A DNA stretch of 64,000 nt, taken from NCBI GenBank assembly GCA_900073065.1, contig FJOG01000029.1:626527-690526 (forward strand), in the 5' to 3' direction. The number at the start of each line of letters is the position of its first letter. Positions within the stretch are counted from its first letter, which is position 1. Made by a program: the position numbers and the translations under genes. Below the pieces are notes generated by a model that saw nothing but the letters and a program-made list of their open reading frames with translations, searched no databases and was not told the origin of the DNA. This stretch comes from Phialocephala subalpina (lineage: Eukaryota; Ascomycota; Leotiomycetes; Helotiales; Mollisiaceae). This document shows positions 44,803 to 56,235 of this stretch, in pieces.

Positions 44803-47800
44803 TCAACCTTCCTCCTCCAAGAATCCCATGATAGCCCTAATACCTCCCGCCCCAAGTCCTCCGCGAGGATAGGCGACGTAGACTGGGTCGTCCCAGCATC
44901 CCATCTTCTCTCTGAATTCGGATTTGTTGGTCAAGTGGAATTGGCGATTGATAGTATCATAAGCCTTCTTCAACGCCTTAACCTTGACTCGTCCGAGGTT
45001 TCGGCCACCCTTCATCTCCTGCGCTGCACCAGTGCCGAAAGTGATTCTCTTACAGTCCGGATCACTCGCCGAAATACTCTTCAAGGAATGGAGAATTAGA
45101 CTCTCGATAGTGCCGGAAGGAGCGCCTGGGAATTCGAGCGAAAATTTAACCTGATATCCGTTCTCCGGACTGAGTTGGTGCAAGACGACAACGGCGTGAA
45201 TTTTTCCGTCTGAGGGAGTGGTGCTGTAAAAGTATCGACGATGTTCTTGATCGATCCAAGGTCTGATTTGCGTGAGGTGGACTTGGGTTCCTTTGCGACC
45301 TTTTTGCCAATCTTGAATCCTGGCATCGATTTTCTGGACTAACTCCTCTGGAACAGGTTCCGTGGACGGGACGTCGATTTCTTTCACGCCCTCGTTTTCT
45401 GCGTGTCTGACTTTTCGCGCGAGGTCTTTGTCTTTTGCAGCAGGGTTATCTCTAGGATTCGCGCGCTCTTCCGCCGCACAACTCAAAGTCCGCCATTGGA
45501 ATTTCTCGCCCAGATATTCCTCGATCTCAGCTCCTAGAATCATCCACAACGGCTTCAAGTTTTTATACTCGGTAGAAATGAAATTGAGATAAGCGGAAAC
45601 AACTTGGGGATATTGCGTCTTATGACAGAGCGGTTCACCGACGGCGATGGCGTAGTTGTTGTGGATTACGAACCCTTGTGCTGCGCCGGTGGAGGGGTGG
45701 CGGTAGACGTGGTAGCGGCGGTCGAGCCAGGAGGTGTTGGCTGCATCTCCGTAGTTTGCGATGAGCTTTTCTAGGGGTTGGAGACGGGATTCTGGTGTGG
45801 AAGTATCATCGGTGTTTTGAGAGGTTTCAAGGTCTGTACGTTCCCATGGTGGGTTTGTGGTGCTTGCTTCTTCGTGGCGCAAACGCTCGACTTTCGGGGC
45901 GGCGGGGAGGGATTTCGGGTCTCGTGGGAACATAGACGCCAAGCGGATGTTTCCAAGATTCAAGAATAGGTATGTGAGGCGTTCGAGTCCGATTCCACAT
46001 CCAGCATGCGGTGGTGCACCCCATCTGAAGCCCTCAAGATACTCAGTCATTGTCTCGGGACGGATACCTTTTTGCTTCATGCGTTTCTCCAAAAATTTGG
46101 AATCGTGGATACGTTGTCCTCCAGTGAGAATTTCTTGTCCGCGCATGAAGATGTCGAAACTGTTGGTGATGCGGTCATCGGTAGGGTCGGGCATGGCGTA
46201 GAAGGGGCGGACGGAGGAGGGGAATTTATCGAGGATGTAGTAGTCCGTCTTGTATTTTTCTCTGACGATGGCTCCGAGGCGGATCTCGGCGCGGGTTGCG
46301 AGGTCTTCGTATGGGTTTGGGGGGTTGCCATCTTCGTCGACCCAGCCGTCGTCGATGAGCATTTGGACACCATCCGTGAAGGCGATTCTTGGAGTCTCTT
46401 CGAGCCAGACTACCTTCTCTTGGGGATAAAATTGTGAAATGAGCTCAATTTCCTTCGCGTATCGGTCGTAGATTCCTTTCCACAGGTTCTTGAACATGCC
46501 GTCGATGATGGTTAGTGCTTCGTGGTAGTGTTCTTCCAAGGCCATTTCGAGATCGAGACCGGTGTATTCCGTTAAGTGGCGGGGAGTGTTACTGTCTTCA
46601 GCTCGGAAAACTGGACCGATTTCGTAGACACGCTCGAAATCGGATGCAATCGCCATTTGCTTGGGAAGTTGAGGTGATTGAGCAAGGAATGCTGGTCGAC
46701 CAAAGTAGTTCAGCTCGAAAACTGTTGCACCAGATTCTGATGCACCGCCTTGCAGCTTAGGTGTGTGGATTTCAATGAATCCTTTGCCGTCTAAGTATGT
46801 TCTGAACAGGTTGCAAATACCGGATTGGATGCGGAAAATAGCTTGAGCTGGACCAGTTCGAAGATCAACAATACGGCTGTTGAGACGGACTCTTTGAGGA
46901 AGGGATCGTTGTTGTCTGTAAACATCCATGCTGCCTGGGCATTGTTAGGACTTCTCAGCTTTCTCTAAAGTAGAAACTCACTTCGACTCAACAACGCAGA
47001 GTTCCTCGAAACATCCTGACTCTTCCTGTTCAAATCCGTTGACTTCCTCGACACATCCTGACTCTTCCTCCCAGGGACAGGGCTCGCAATCCTCGCCGGG
47101 CGAATCAAATCCTGACTTGCCCTAGGTGTGCCTTCAACCGGTGTTTGCGTCTCACTAGCCCCAGGATACAAACTCTCGTCCTCGTCTTCATCATCCTCAT
47201 CAACTTTATCTCGATTGATATTTTCCGCATCATAGACCGTAAACGGCACACGCTCCGTCAGATCTCCCACTTTATGAACTTCGTAGACTTCGAGTTCGTA
47301 GTCATGGACTGTGGCGTTCTTGACTCGTTTGGGGGCTTTGCGGAGTTGGGCGTGGACGACGACGATGGTTTCGCTGGGGTAGTGTTCGATGCTTCGGACC
47401 ATTTGTTCGGAGATTGTGCCGTGGTTGTCTTCTCCTTCTGGAGGTTTGTTAGTTGATTCCTTGCATAAATTGGCTGAATTGGCATACCTGTGAGATCCTC
47501 GAGTTGTTTGTAGCTCTGAAGTACACCTTGGATAGTAATCGTCTGCTGTCGGAAAACAATAAACACAAGCTTCGCACTCATTCGCCTCAATGTATGAATT
47601 CTAGCTCGGAAACTGATAATTTTGCCCTCCATTTCTAGCAGAAAAGTTAGCACAATAATTTATAGCGGGGTAAAGACCCCAAACGTTGAAGCCCCTCACT
47701 CGACATATCCAAATCCTTGAACAAGATCCGATTCTCGTGATTCCACCTCTTACTCATATTCATACTATACGGCCTATACAGCTTCGTGAGTTCTGGCGGA

Positions 47801-48123
47801 CCCTCAGTCAAGAATTTCTCGTCTTCGATGCGGGCCATGGTTTCGCGTTTTTTGTGCTCGGCTTTAACTCGTTCTTTGTCCATGCTTCGTCGTATGCGAT
47901 CTGCTTGGATGATCTCGCGACTCTGGCGCTTGTTCTCGATTGGAGTTCGGGTGCCATTTGGAGTGGAGGAGCCATTTTGAATTGGGGTAGAAATCCCCTC
48001 GGTTTTGCTGGGTGCAGAGTTGGAGTCGGAATCGGTCGAGTTGTTAGTGGAGTTGTTGGTGGAGTTATGGGAGGAGGCGTTGATCTCCTTCAGCTTCTTG
48101 AATGGCTTCTTGAGGAACGACAT
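44803..48123 (-). CDS. erdS: AspRS-DUF2156 fusion (ergosteryl-aspartate synthase type)
   Basis: Four exons (48123-47700, 47634-47488, 47437-46982, 46934-44803) sum to 3159 nt, giving 1052 residues. The order is a Ser/Asn-rich basic N terminus, then an OB-fold anticodon-binding region (KIISFRARIHTLRR, TVHDYELEVYEV) interrupted by an acidic and Ser-rich insert containing repeats of RKSQDVS. Next is a class II aspartyl-tRNA synthetase core with motif 2 FRAEDSNTPRHLTEY and motif 3 GCGIGLERL. After about residue 700 comes a DUF2156 aminoacyl-tRNA-transferase domain (RRYHVYRHP, GFVIHNNYAIAVGEP, CDD-like end). Fungal proteins with exactly this fusion are ergosteryl-3beta-O-L-aspartate synthases, which charge tRNA-Asp and pass Asp to the 3beta-OH of ergosterol. 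The name rests on architecture. A separate housekeeping AspRS is expected elsewhere. Confidence 0.88.
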
Positions 48124-50450
48124 TTTTGCGTTTGTTCCTTAGAAATTGGTGTGGACGGAATTGGTGGAAAGTGGGAGTTCGGGAGTCGCGATTATTTTGT
48201 ATGTGCTGGAGTACCGCGATGCACCTAGCTGATTAATCCTTACATTAAACGTAAAGCGATCAGATGCCCGTGAGCGAAAAGGCTGGAATCAGGACGTGTG
48301 TTGGCGAATGAGAGATCAGAGAGCGGATGCTTCGGAGTCCATTCACAGCTGGTCGCTAAGATGGAGAACGAGGGTGAGTAGAACACCGCGGATGAGGAGA
48401 GCGGATGAGAGGCGGACGAAGGAAGCTGCGGGTTTTGATTGTTGATCAAGAGACCGAAGGAAAGGAGAATTGCATCTGACCTTAACCTGATGAGATAAGA
48501 TTACCGGCCTTTACCTGAGCGAGAGATAGCGACCGCCTGTGATGTCACTGAGATACTGGTATTGAATCAGCGAGTCGAGCGCAGGGCGGCGTCAAATCAA
48601 GTGCAAATCTGTTTGCAGCTGGACGTGCCATGGCGGGACCCTGGCTTGCCCTGGCCTGTATCCGGCTGTCATATTGCCATCGACGAATGGAAGTTTGATC
48701 GTTGTTACAATTAACAGCGTTTGTGCCTGGGAACAGAGCATGAAGCGGCAACGTCATCTTGGTCCAGGCCAGGTCCGGCAAACACCAAAATTATTTTTCT
48801 TGTGAACCGACAATCCCGGATGAACGTCTCCGTGGCGGAAATAGTGGAAGACTTGAGACAGCTTAGTCACGCAGATCTACGTGTGCCAAGGAAAGATCCT
48901 GGCCGTGGTGTGCTGGTGGGGAAGAGGCGAGCATCGGTAAAGCTGCGTCGACCTGATCCGAAGGGAGGCCGGCTCGACGGCATTGGAAGATGAGAAAGGG
49001 AGAAAAAAAGATAAAAGAGGTCTTGGTTTCATGGTAAAGGGGAACAAGAAGTTGCCAAGAAGAGAGGCTCTCTTTCCAAGCTCTCGCTCGTTCGGAGATA
49101 AGCTGTGGAGACTTGCCTACAAGTGAAGGCTGTTCTCGTGTCGAGAGACTCAACTTCTGAGATTAAGAAAGTAGTTGGAGAGCACACAGGCTTTATACAA
49201 GTAAGAGTTTCAAGCCTCACTCGTACTCTACTCCCAAGACGGTCGATGGGCTATCAACCAGCCGACTCGGAATTAACGAATTTTGCTCACTGCGCAAAGT
49301 TTACTTCATCTAGTCATCGGAATCGGGATATAACACGCGTTCAGTGGTCAGCAGAGAGTTGAATACGTCGTATAGAATGGACCAGCCAACTGCTGCCCTT
49401 GACGAATGCCACCTCTACAGAATGATGACAGCTTGAGTTGTCGAGATTTCTGACAGACGATGCTTACTAGTTGAGAGAGAATAGCCGGGGATCACATGAT
49501 TGGGTCCATCTTGAAGGGGCGCTTATGACAGCTTCTTCGTGGGCAGTATCATTGGTCAATTGCTTCAAATCTGGAATTAACATCTGGCATGTCACCCAGC
49601 CTCGTGAGACGAGAGGTGTTGTTTTGTCGTCTGATGCATCCTCTGCAGAGGAGAACTCGCTTGCATAAATTGCTCAACCGTTCAAATGTGGAAACTCATC
49701 GCATGCCCAAGACACAGCTCTTCGGATTCTAGAATCGTTCATGATAAGTTTCATGTTTCACCATCTTTGACCTGGTTCGTCTAGCCACAACGCTCAAGAT
49801 GGCCAGATTTATTCAAGAATCTTGACTCAAAGCACGTGATCAGCTATCATCCTTCGTCCAACGGGCCGATGAAGCTTAAGATTTGCATGACTCCTGTACT
49901 CCGAATAATTTTGAAGTTCGCAATGATCTCAACTCTGCTTGATCCATATGAAGTAATGCAAAAGCATCACCGTTTCGCATATAAACTCACTTCACTGCAT
50001 CCAATCTTCTCTCTGCCTCACATCTCAGGCTCCATGGATCATCCCTTCCCTCCTGCTCAATGACGCACTTTGGCCGACCCCCGACTTCACTCTAAATTCC
50101 AGGTCTCGACTTCGACATCAAGCACGCCCAATCCAGCCAAGAAAAGTGATGTCGATCCAACCAACCATTCTTCCACAGCGACATTTCTCTCCAAAGAACA
50201 ATCCCAAGACGACGAATCGCTATCCCCAGGAAACGACAAATGCACATTGCTTAGTGATATCAATCAACTGAGCCCCAATCGACACGCACCCCAACGGACT
50301 GCAGTCTTCCCGCCCCGCCTTTGAATCTCCTCCAACCAGAATATATCGAGACCGCTTACCCACAAAATCTCACAGGGTCGTGAATAAGTGCTTATCTTCA
50401 TCTACCCCTCGACCCCTCTCCCTTACCCTTTCCTTGGTCCTGATTCTGCG
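48124..50450. promoter_or_regulatory. Divergent intergenic region, ErdS-type gene / hydrolase
   Basis: 2.3 kb separates the starts of the AspRS-DUF2156 gene and the alpha/beta hydrolase. It should hold both promoters and leaders. Nothing coding is recognisable; the last 200 bases before 50451 are strongly C/T-rich (ctacccctcgacccctctccctt), as in fungal promoters. Confidence 0.4.
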
Positions 50451-52017
50451 ATGAGCTTCTTTCCATCGTATTATATCCTCCTAATGAAAGCTTCAATATG
50501 GAGGTAAGTCTCCTCCATCCCAATGCCCATTTCATCCCATCTCCCAATTCTTCTCTCGAAATGCAATTACTAACAATTTCACTTCCAGGGCCCTAATGGC
50601 CATAGGAATGAAATTCCACCACCTTGCAGAACCACGCCCTCCCCGCCCGAATTTCAAAATCGTGATTCCATCCCGTTTATCACCTCGCGGCGGAACATTT
50701 AAATTGGTGTTTTACGTGCCGGATTCATACTTTACGGCAGATGATGAATACAGGTATCCCGTCGTCGTCAATTTCCACGGCGGAGGCTTTACACTCGGAA
50801 CTGGAACGGACGATGCTCGATGGGCAGCCTCAGTAGTGGCAGAAGTCGAGGCGGTGGTTGTTAGTGTTGAGTATAGATTGGCGCCCGAATACCCATTTTC
50901 AGTAGGAGTGGAGGATGGTACGGACGCAGTGATATACCTCGCCTCCCACGCCGAAGAACTACGACTCGATCCCTCTCGAATGGCACTCAGTGGCTTCTCT
51001 GCTGGCGGCAATTTCGCATTCACAGTCCCGCTCATGCTCCACGACCTCATCAACGACGCTGGGAAACGGAATCTGCTGGACTGCAGTTCGAAGGCGAAGA
51101 AAAGGAAGAATGGACATAACAGTCATCAACACGCCGATCCAGAATACAACCACAATTACCTGCATCCGAATTCTGCTATCTCTCCTTCTTCGTCTGCGAC
51201 TACACCTTCGAGTTCTCAGCTCTCGTTACCGCGACCGACGCAGACACGGACGAATTCTAGCACGCATTCGATAATGAAGTTATCTGACTTAGAACCTACA
51301 GCTCTCGAGATTGATCAGAAGATACCGGATCTGCAGTTAAAATGCATAGTCTCCTTCTACCCTCCGACCGACTTCCGTTCCTCGCGAACAGAAAAACGCC
51401 TCACAAACCCACAACCAGACAAAAACCTCCCACCAATGCTCACAAACCTCTTCGACGAATCGTACATCCCGCCGTTCGATGCGATAGACCTCACAGACCC
51501 TTACTTAAGTCCGATGGCTGCTGAAGACGACTTTCTGCGAGACGCATACCCAGAAGACATCGTGTTATACACCTGTGAATACGATATGCTAAACGCAGAA
51601 GGCGTCGCATTCGGCGAGCGTCTCAAGAGCGCGGAAATTGGCAAATCGGTGCATGGAGGACTTGTTAAGGAAGTGCCCCACGCTTTCGATAAAAAACCAA
51701 ACCCAGTACGGTTCCCGAAATCTGCAGATCGCTGTTATTCCGAAGCGTGCGCGGAACTGCGACGTGTGTTTGGGGGCCGAGCTAGTGTTGAGGAAAGAAG
51801 GGTATTAGACAAAAGTCAGGATGTTGAGAGGTTTGAGGATGAGAGACGGGATAGGGTTGGGTCTTTAGTTCCGGGTGGTGGGGTTGGAGGAGTTTGTGGT
51901 GTCGATGGAGACGGGGAGAGGATGAGGAGTTCTAGTGCGGATGCGGAGATTGGGAAGGATAGGAGTAGGACGAGGAGGGAGAGTAAGGGGAAGTTTAAGT
52001 TGGAGAATATGGTTTGA
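50451..52017 (+). CDS. HSL-type alpha/beta hydrolase (candidate Erg-Asp hydrolase)
   Basis: Two exons (50451-50503 and 50589-52017) sum to 1482 nt, giving 493 residues. The short first exon (MSFFPSYYILLMKASIW) is supported by a GTAAGT donor and an in-frame junction to RALMAIGMKFHHLAEP. The oxyanion motif HGGGF is near residue 81 and the nucleophile Ser in GFSAGGN near 155. The acid is probably in LYTCEYDMLNAEG and the His in VPHAFDK, a complete hormone-sensitive-lipase-like triad. A Ser/Asn/His-rich insert of about 70 residues sits between the two halves, and a charged tail of about 80 residues ends the protein. It lies divergently next to the AspRS-DUF2156 gene. Fungi have an alpha/beta hydrolase (ErdH) that removes Asp from ergosteryl-aspartate, so this is a candidate by position; it could equally be an unrelated esterase. 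Confidence 0.85.
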
Positions 52018-55000
52018 GGGGTGGTGAGCCTGTGGTGGGGGTGATGGTGTGCATAAACATACTACGACAGGACGATACATACATACACGACAGAAAGGCA
52101 GACGGGCATTCTAGCCTGACGATTGGGTTGGATGGGATGGTTGGGGCATGGGAGGGGCGTTTATAGAGTTTGAATGAGTGGTGGATGTATATATGTATGA
52201 ACAAGTGCACGAGTTTTCTTGGTCCTTCTATTATATCTTGTTTTCTTCTCCTGCTCTGCTTTATCCATTCTCTATCGGAGAGTTTTCATCCAAGTGGGTA
52301 TAGCTATCGCGAGAAGATCTTTCTTTTCGTCCTTCAAATGTCAGTAGCTCCTTCCGACTGAAATATTATGTTGCACAGCGAGAGGACAAATGTCCCTTCT
52401 TCATCTGACCACTTTGCAGCCTTGTTGCTTGTCTGAATGTCCTATCCCACATTCCACTACGGTGTTCCAATTGCTCTTCTCCAATGTCAAACATTATCTC
52501 GGATTTTTGCAGATCGTATCGACATTTGTCATTATCCAAAATCTTCCCCGACATTCAGCAGGCGTCTGAACATTGGCAGAGCTGAGTATTCCATCTGTTG
52601 CACGTGGTATCCCACATACCCCGCACATGTCATCGTTCTCCTTCTATTTCCTTCCATTGTTGCACATCGACCCCAGATACCCAACCCCCTCAATCTCATC
52701 CTCCTCCTCTTTTCCCTACCCTACCCTAGCCCCAAGACCTGAACCCTCACCCTCGCTTCATCTCTGACTCACATCCAAAACCTGGGTCCTTGCACTTAGG
52801 GTGAAGATATACTTCCCGCTAATTTGGCGTACCAGATCAACAGGACCAGGTATTCTGATACTTGTTCCAGTCTATTGTTTGTGAGTCACCTGCTTATTTA
52901 GTAGACTATTCAGCTTTGTATAAATATGCTCCCCCCTCGCGATGTGCAACAAGAATAATTCCTCTTTTCCCCAGAGGGGTGGTAAGCACGTGACTATATA
53001 GTATTTTCTCTCTAAAATGTTCTTTTGTTGCCTTTCGGTTCTGGAAGTCGAGTGAGTATTCGAAGAGTTTTTGGGATGTTTGGAGGCCTCACTAAGTATA
53101 GGATAGTGTCCGTTCGAAGGCAGGTTGTTGATGTTGAGTTGAGCTGTGCGTGCCCGCTCAACACACTCTTCCAGCGCAGACACGTTTCTTGGTATTCTCG
53201 ATATCCTTCCCCCCAGTTTGCAAATCCATTGTTTCTTCAAGCATCGCTTCCTGCTCATTCTAGATCTCCTTCCTCGCGATCACAGATTGGCATGTGAAAA
53301 CCCACGTGTCCGTTCCCCGTCTTCTTCCGACACCTCCTCGGCATGTACCCTTTTCCATTCCTTCTCACATTCACAGTTCCTTACACTCCTTGAACCTTTT
53401 CCGTTCACAAGATACAAATATCCGCTGTTGCACATCGCATTTTCCGTCCTCGATCCGAGGCTCTTTCTGCGAAATTTTCTTGTCCGAGCGGGAAAGGGTC
53501 TCGGAAGCGGAACCGACTTTCGGATAGAGTTTGATTTGCGGATGGAGATGAGCGCTGGAAGAAAAGGGAGGACATGATGATGGGTTTGAGATTTTGGGGG
53601 GAGGTGATGAGGAGTGGATGAGATGCTGTTGCAGGGTATCCTGGGCTAGTTACTGCTGCTTTCTCAAATCAAATTTATTTTTGATTTTAAAATTCTACTT
53701 CGTTGATTTGAGCGAAACCGAGCTGAGAGGAAAAGGGAATAAAGAAGACGTATTAAAGCACCCGTTCTTTCACAAGACTTATTCCTCTTTCCAGAGAGAT
53801 ATGGAATTATTATACGCTAGCTAGCAAGAGGGGCTAGGAAGCTGGCTTTTTGATGCTAAGAACCCTGCATGCTGGCTTGTCATTCCGGTATATTTGTTTC
53901 CTAGCAGCACAGTTCGGAAATTCTTGGGGTAGCTGATTGAATTCTAGCCACCGGATTCGGCGAGATATTTGGGTGTTTTAGGGTTGACAATGGTTTTGAA
54001 GATCACAGCAATCATTTTGCCGGACTTGGACATTGTAGTTCGAGAAAAAGGTGTGCGTCTATATCAGCCAGGATACCTGATAATTGTTTTGCTTTAGCAC
54101 TCGTTCTGCACTCAATCGGTTTGGCTCTCACTCATCACTGTGGACACGGTAGATTCCGTCTTTCGGGTCGTTGGTTCGTATACTCGAGAGATTTGCGAGA
54201 TTATATATATTATAAGCTCCTCCCTCTTCTCCTTCCAAGTACTTCCGAGTAGTCGTGACTTCGATTCACCTCAGGTCTAATCTCTGGTTCCGCCAACTCG
54301 GTATTCAACCCTCAAATCTTATTCAACAGAGCTCGCGCGGACCGAGTATATATAGTCCATCGCCCTTTGCTTTCTTAAAACTCACGTCTTCTTGGCATTG
54401 TGTTGGTGCCTGTTGTGGAGTTGTAGAGCGGAGTGGTGCGGTATTTATACTTTGCTCGGAGGGGGGATAATTGGTTGAGGAGGCAAAGTTGCAATCTTCC
54501 TTCCATTGACTCGCTATTCTCAATTATCCTTACGCATTCCTACCTCAGATGAGAATTGCCACTGCAAGTGCAGGCCCTCCATCCCACTATACATATATGC
54601 AATATTCTATCCCACTCATCCCGCCTTCAGCAAATTACCAGATCGTTAAGTGCGACATTAGACGGATAATTCTTTCAAGAGGCGCAAGGGGAAGATGAGA
54701 GAGATGACAGAATGATGAAACTTAACAACAATATCTCTCTCCTGTAAGAACGAAAGAGGAAGGCCGGGAATTCCGGGCTATGCTTGCCCCATGAGCTTGA
54801 GGGATCCTCAAGAATCAAGGACTTCACGTCTCGATTTTGAAAGATAGATTAAAATACCAGTGCCAATAGTCCGGTATCGTAATCTGGGACTAATTGAAAG
54901 TGGACTTGGAATCGTTCAGCAGGTGGTTGGATATCTTTTATACTAGGAGAAGAGGCACGGGAAGGAATCCGGGGGATTGTCCTTCACCTCGACCACTCTC

Positions 55001-56235
55001 TTCAACCACCCAACCTCCCAACTTCCTCATAGCCAGCACATACTATCACCCCACAATAATATAAAAAACGTGCACCCAAACCCCCTCTTCGACTCATCAT
55101 AATGAGGGAAGGCAGGAAAGGGCCACAAAGGTCCTGTTGTACCACTTTTCCCTTCTATATTCCTCTTTGTTCTCGAGCGGTGTTCTTACTCGCCTCAGTG
55201 GTTGGATGCTTAGGTTTTCCTTGCTCCTTTTTCGCTTATCTGAAGGGGGTGAATAGGGAGAGGAGATGATAGTGATTGTGGACCTGACAACAATCTTATT
55301 CCTTTCTTAGGGTCAGAGGAAGGAGGGAGGAGGGATAAGTGTGCCCCATTGGCCTTGCAAACGGAGGTCATAGGGTTGAGTCTGTGCCGGTTTATCGAGA
55401 AGTGGTTAGAGGAAACAGACCTGAAATCTCGAAATATGATTTTAGTTTGATTTGATTTACTGCTCAAAGGAGTGGGAGGGGTGGTGCTTTTATACTGGGA
55501 GGAAGGAAGTCAACCTTTATAATCATGCTTTCGTTCGCGATAAGGCTGAATAGTGTAAGGATTTGAGCCCACAGTAAGTGCAGCTGCTACTCTTTCTCTA
55601 GGGATATGACCGCTTCCCGATTCGGTATTCTACCGCAGCTATTGCCGCACCGAAATCGCGATCGCACTTTTAATCGCAATTATAAGTGCAAATATTAAGC
55701 AAATTACGTAATTCCGAAATTATATTAAAATTAATTAAACGCTATCTATATATCTACTTTTCAAGTGGTTTAAATCAATAGAAGTTACGCAATTAATTGA
55801 TTTATATGAATATTAATTTTGGTGTTCTTATGAGTAAGTATACTAAACCGGGTCGGGTTTGCTCGACCGCACTTTCCTTAATTGAGGTTTACTCAAATCA
55901 CGTTGTTCCATCCAATTTCGGTTCAAATTCAAATCGTGCCAACTAAGTGAATTTGTTCTTCCACCACAGAAACAGTTACACTTCACTCGCGATTTGGTTT
56001 CTGTTGACTTTGATGAGTCATCTAGAGTGACTCGTAAAGCCACCACAGTTTCAAGTCTTCTCGTGGTTCAGAAGCTATATAAGCACCCTTCCTCCCCCAC
56101 GTCTTTTCTTCCTTATACTTCTTCCACCACCTCTTCCTCATACTTCTTCCACCCAAATCAAATTTGTCACGATACCAAAATCTTCAACCACAACACGATT
56201 CAAGTCACACAACAAAACCACTACACGACCTCGAA
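52018..56235. other. 4.2 kb without a recognisable gene
   Basis: No convincing gene on either strand. There are C/T-rich tracts (52640-52760; 53160-53420), suggesting unannotated promoters or leaders, and an AT-rich patch at about 55665-55830. Frames up to about 140 codons exist but have composition typical of chance. The last 200 bases are TC- and CAAC-rich leader of the protease-like gene. Confidence 0.4.
55665..55830. repeat. AT-rich, RIP-like remnant
   Basis: This is about 165 bases of very low GC (for example ttatattaaaattaattaaac), bounded by normal-composition DNA. It resembles the composition of the transposase relic at 58.7-59.8 kb, so it is probably a decayed repeat fragment. No coding trace is seen. 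Confidence 0.4.

Noticed and set aside
53025..53577. Plus-strand frames of 90-143 codons
   Set aside because: C/T-rich sequence gives Ser/Pro/Leu/Phe-rich open frames; no start context or motif.
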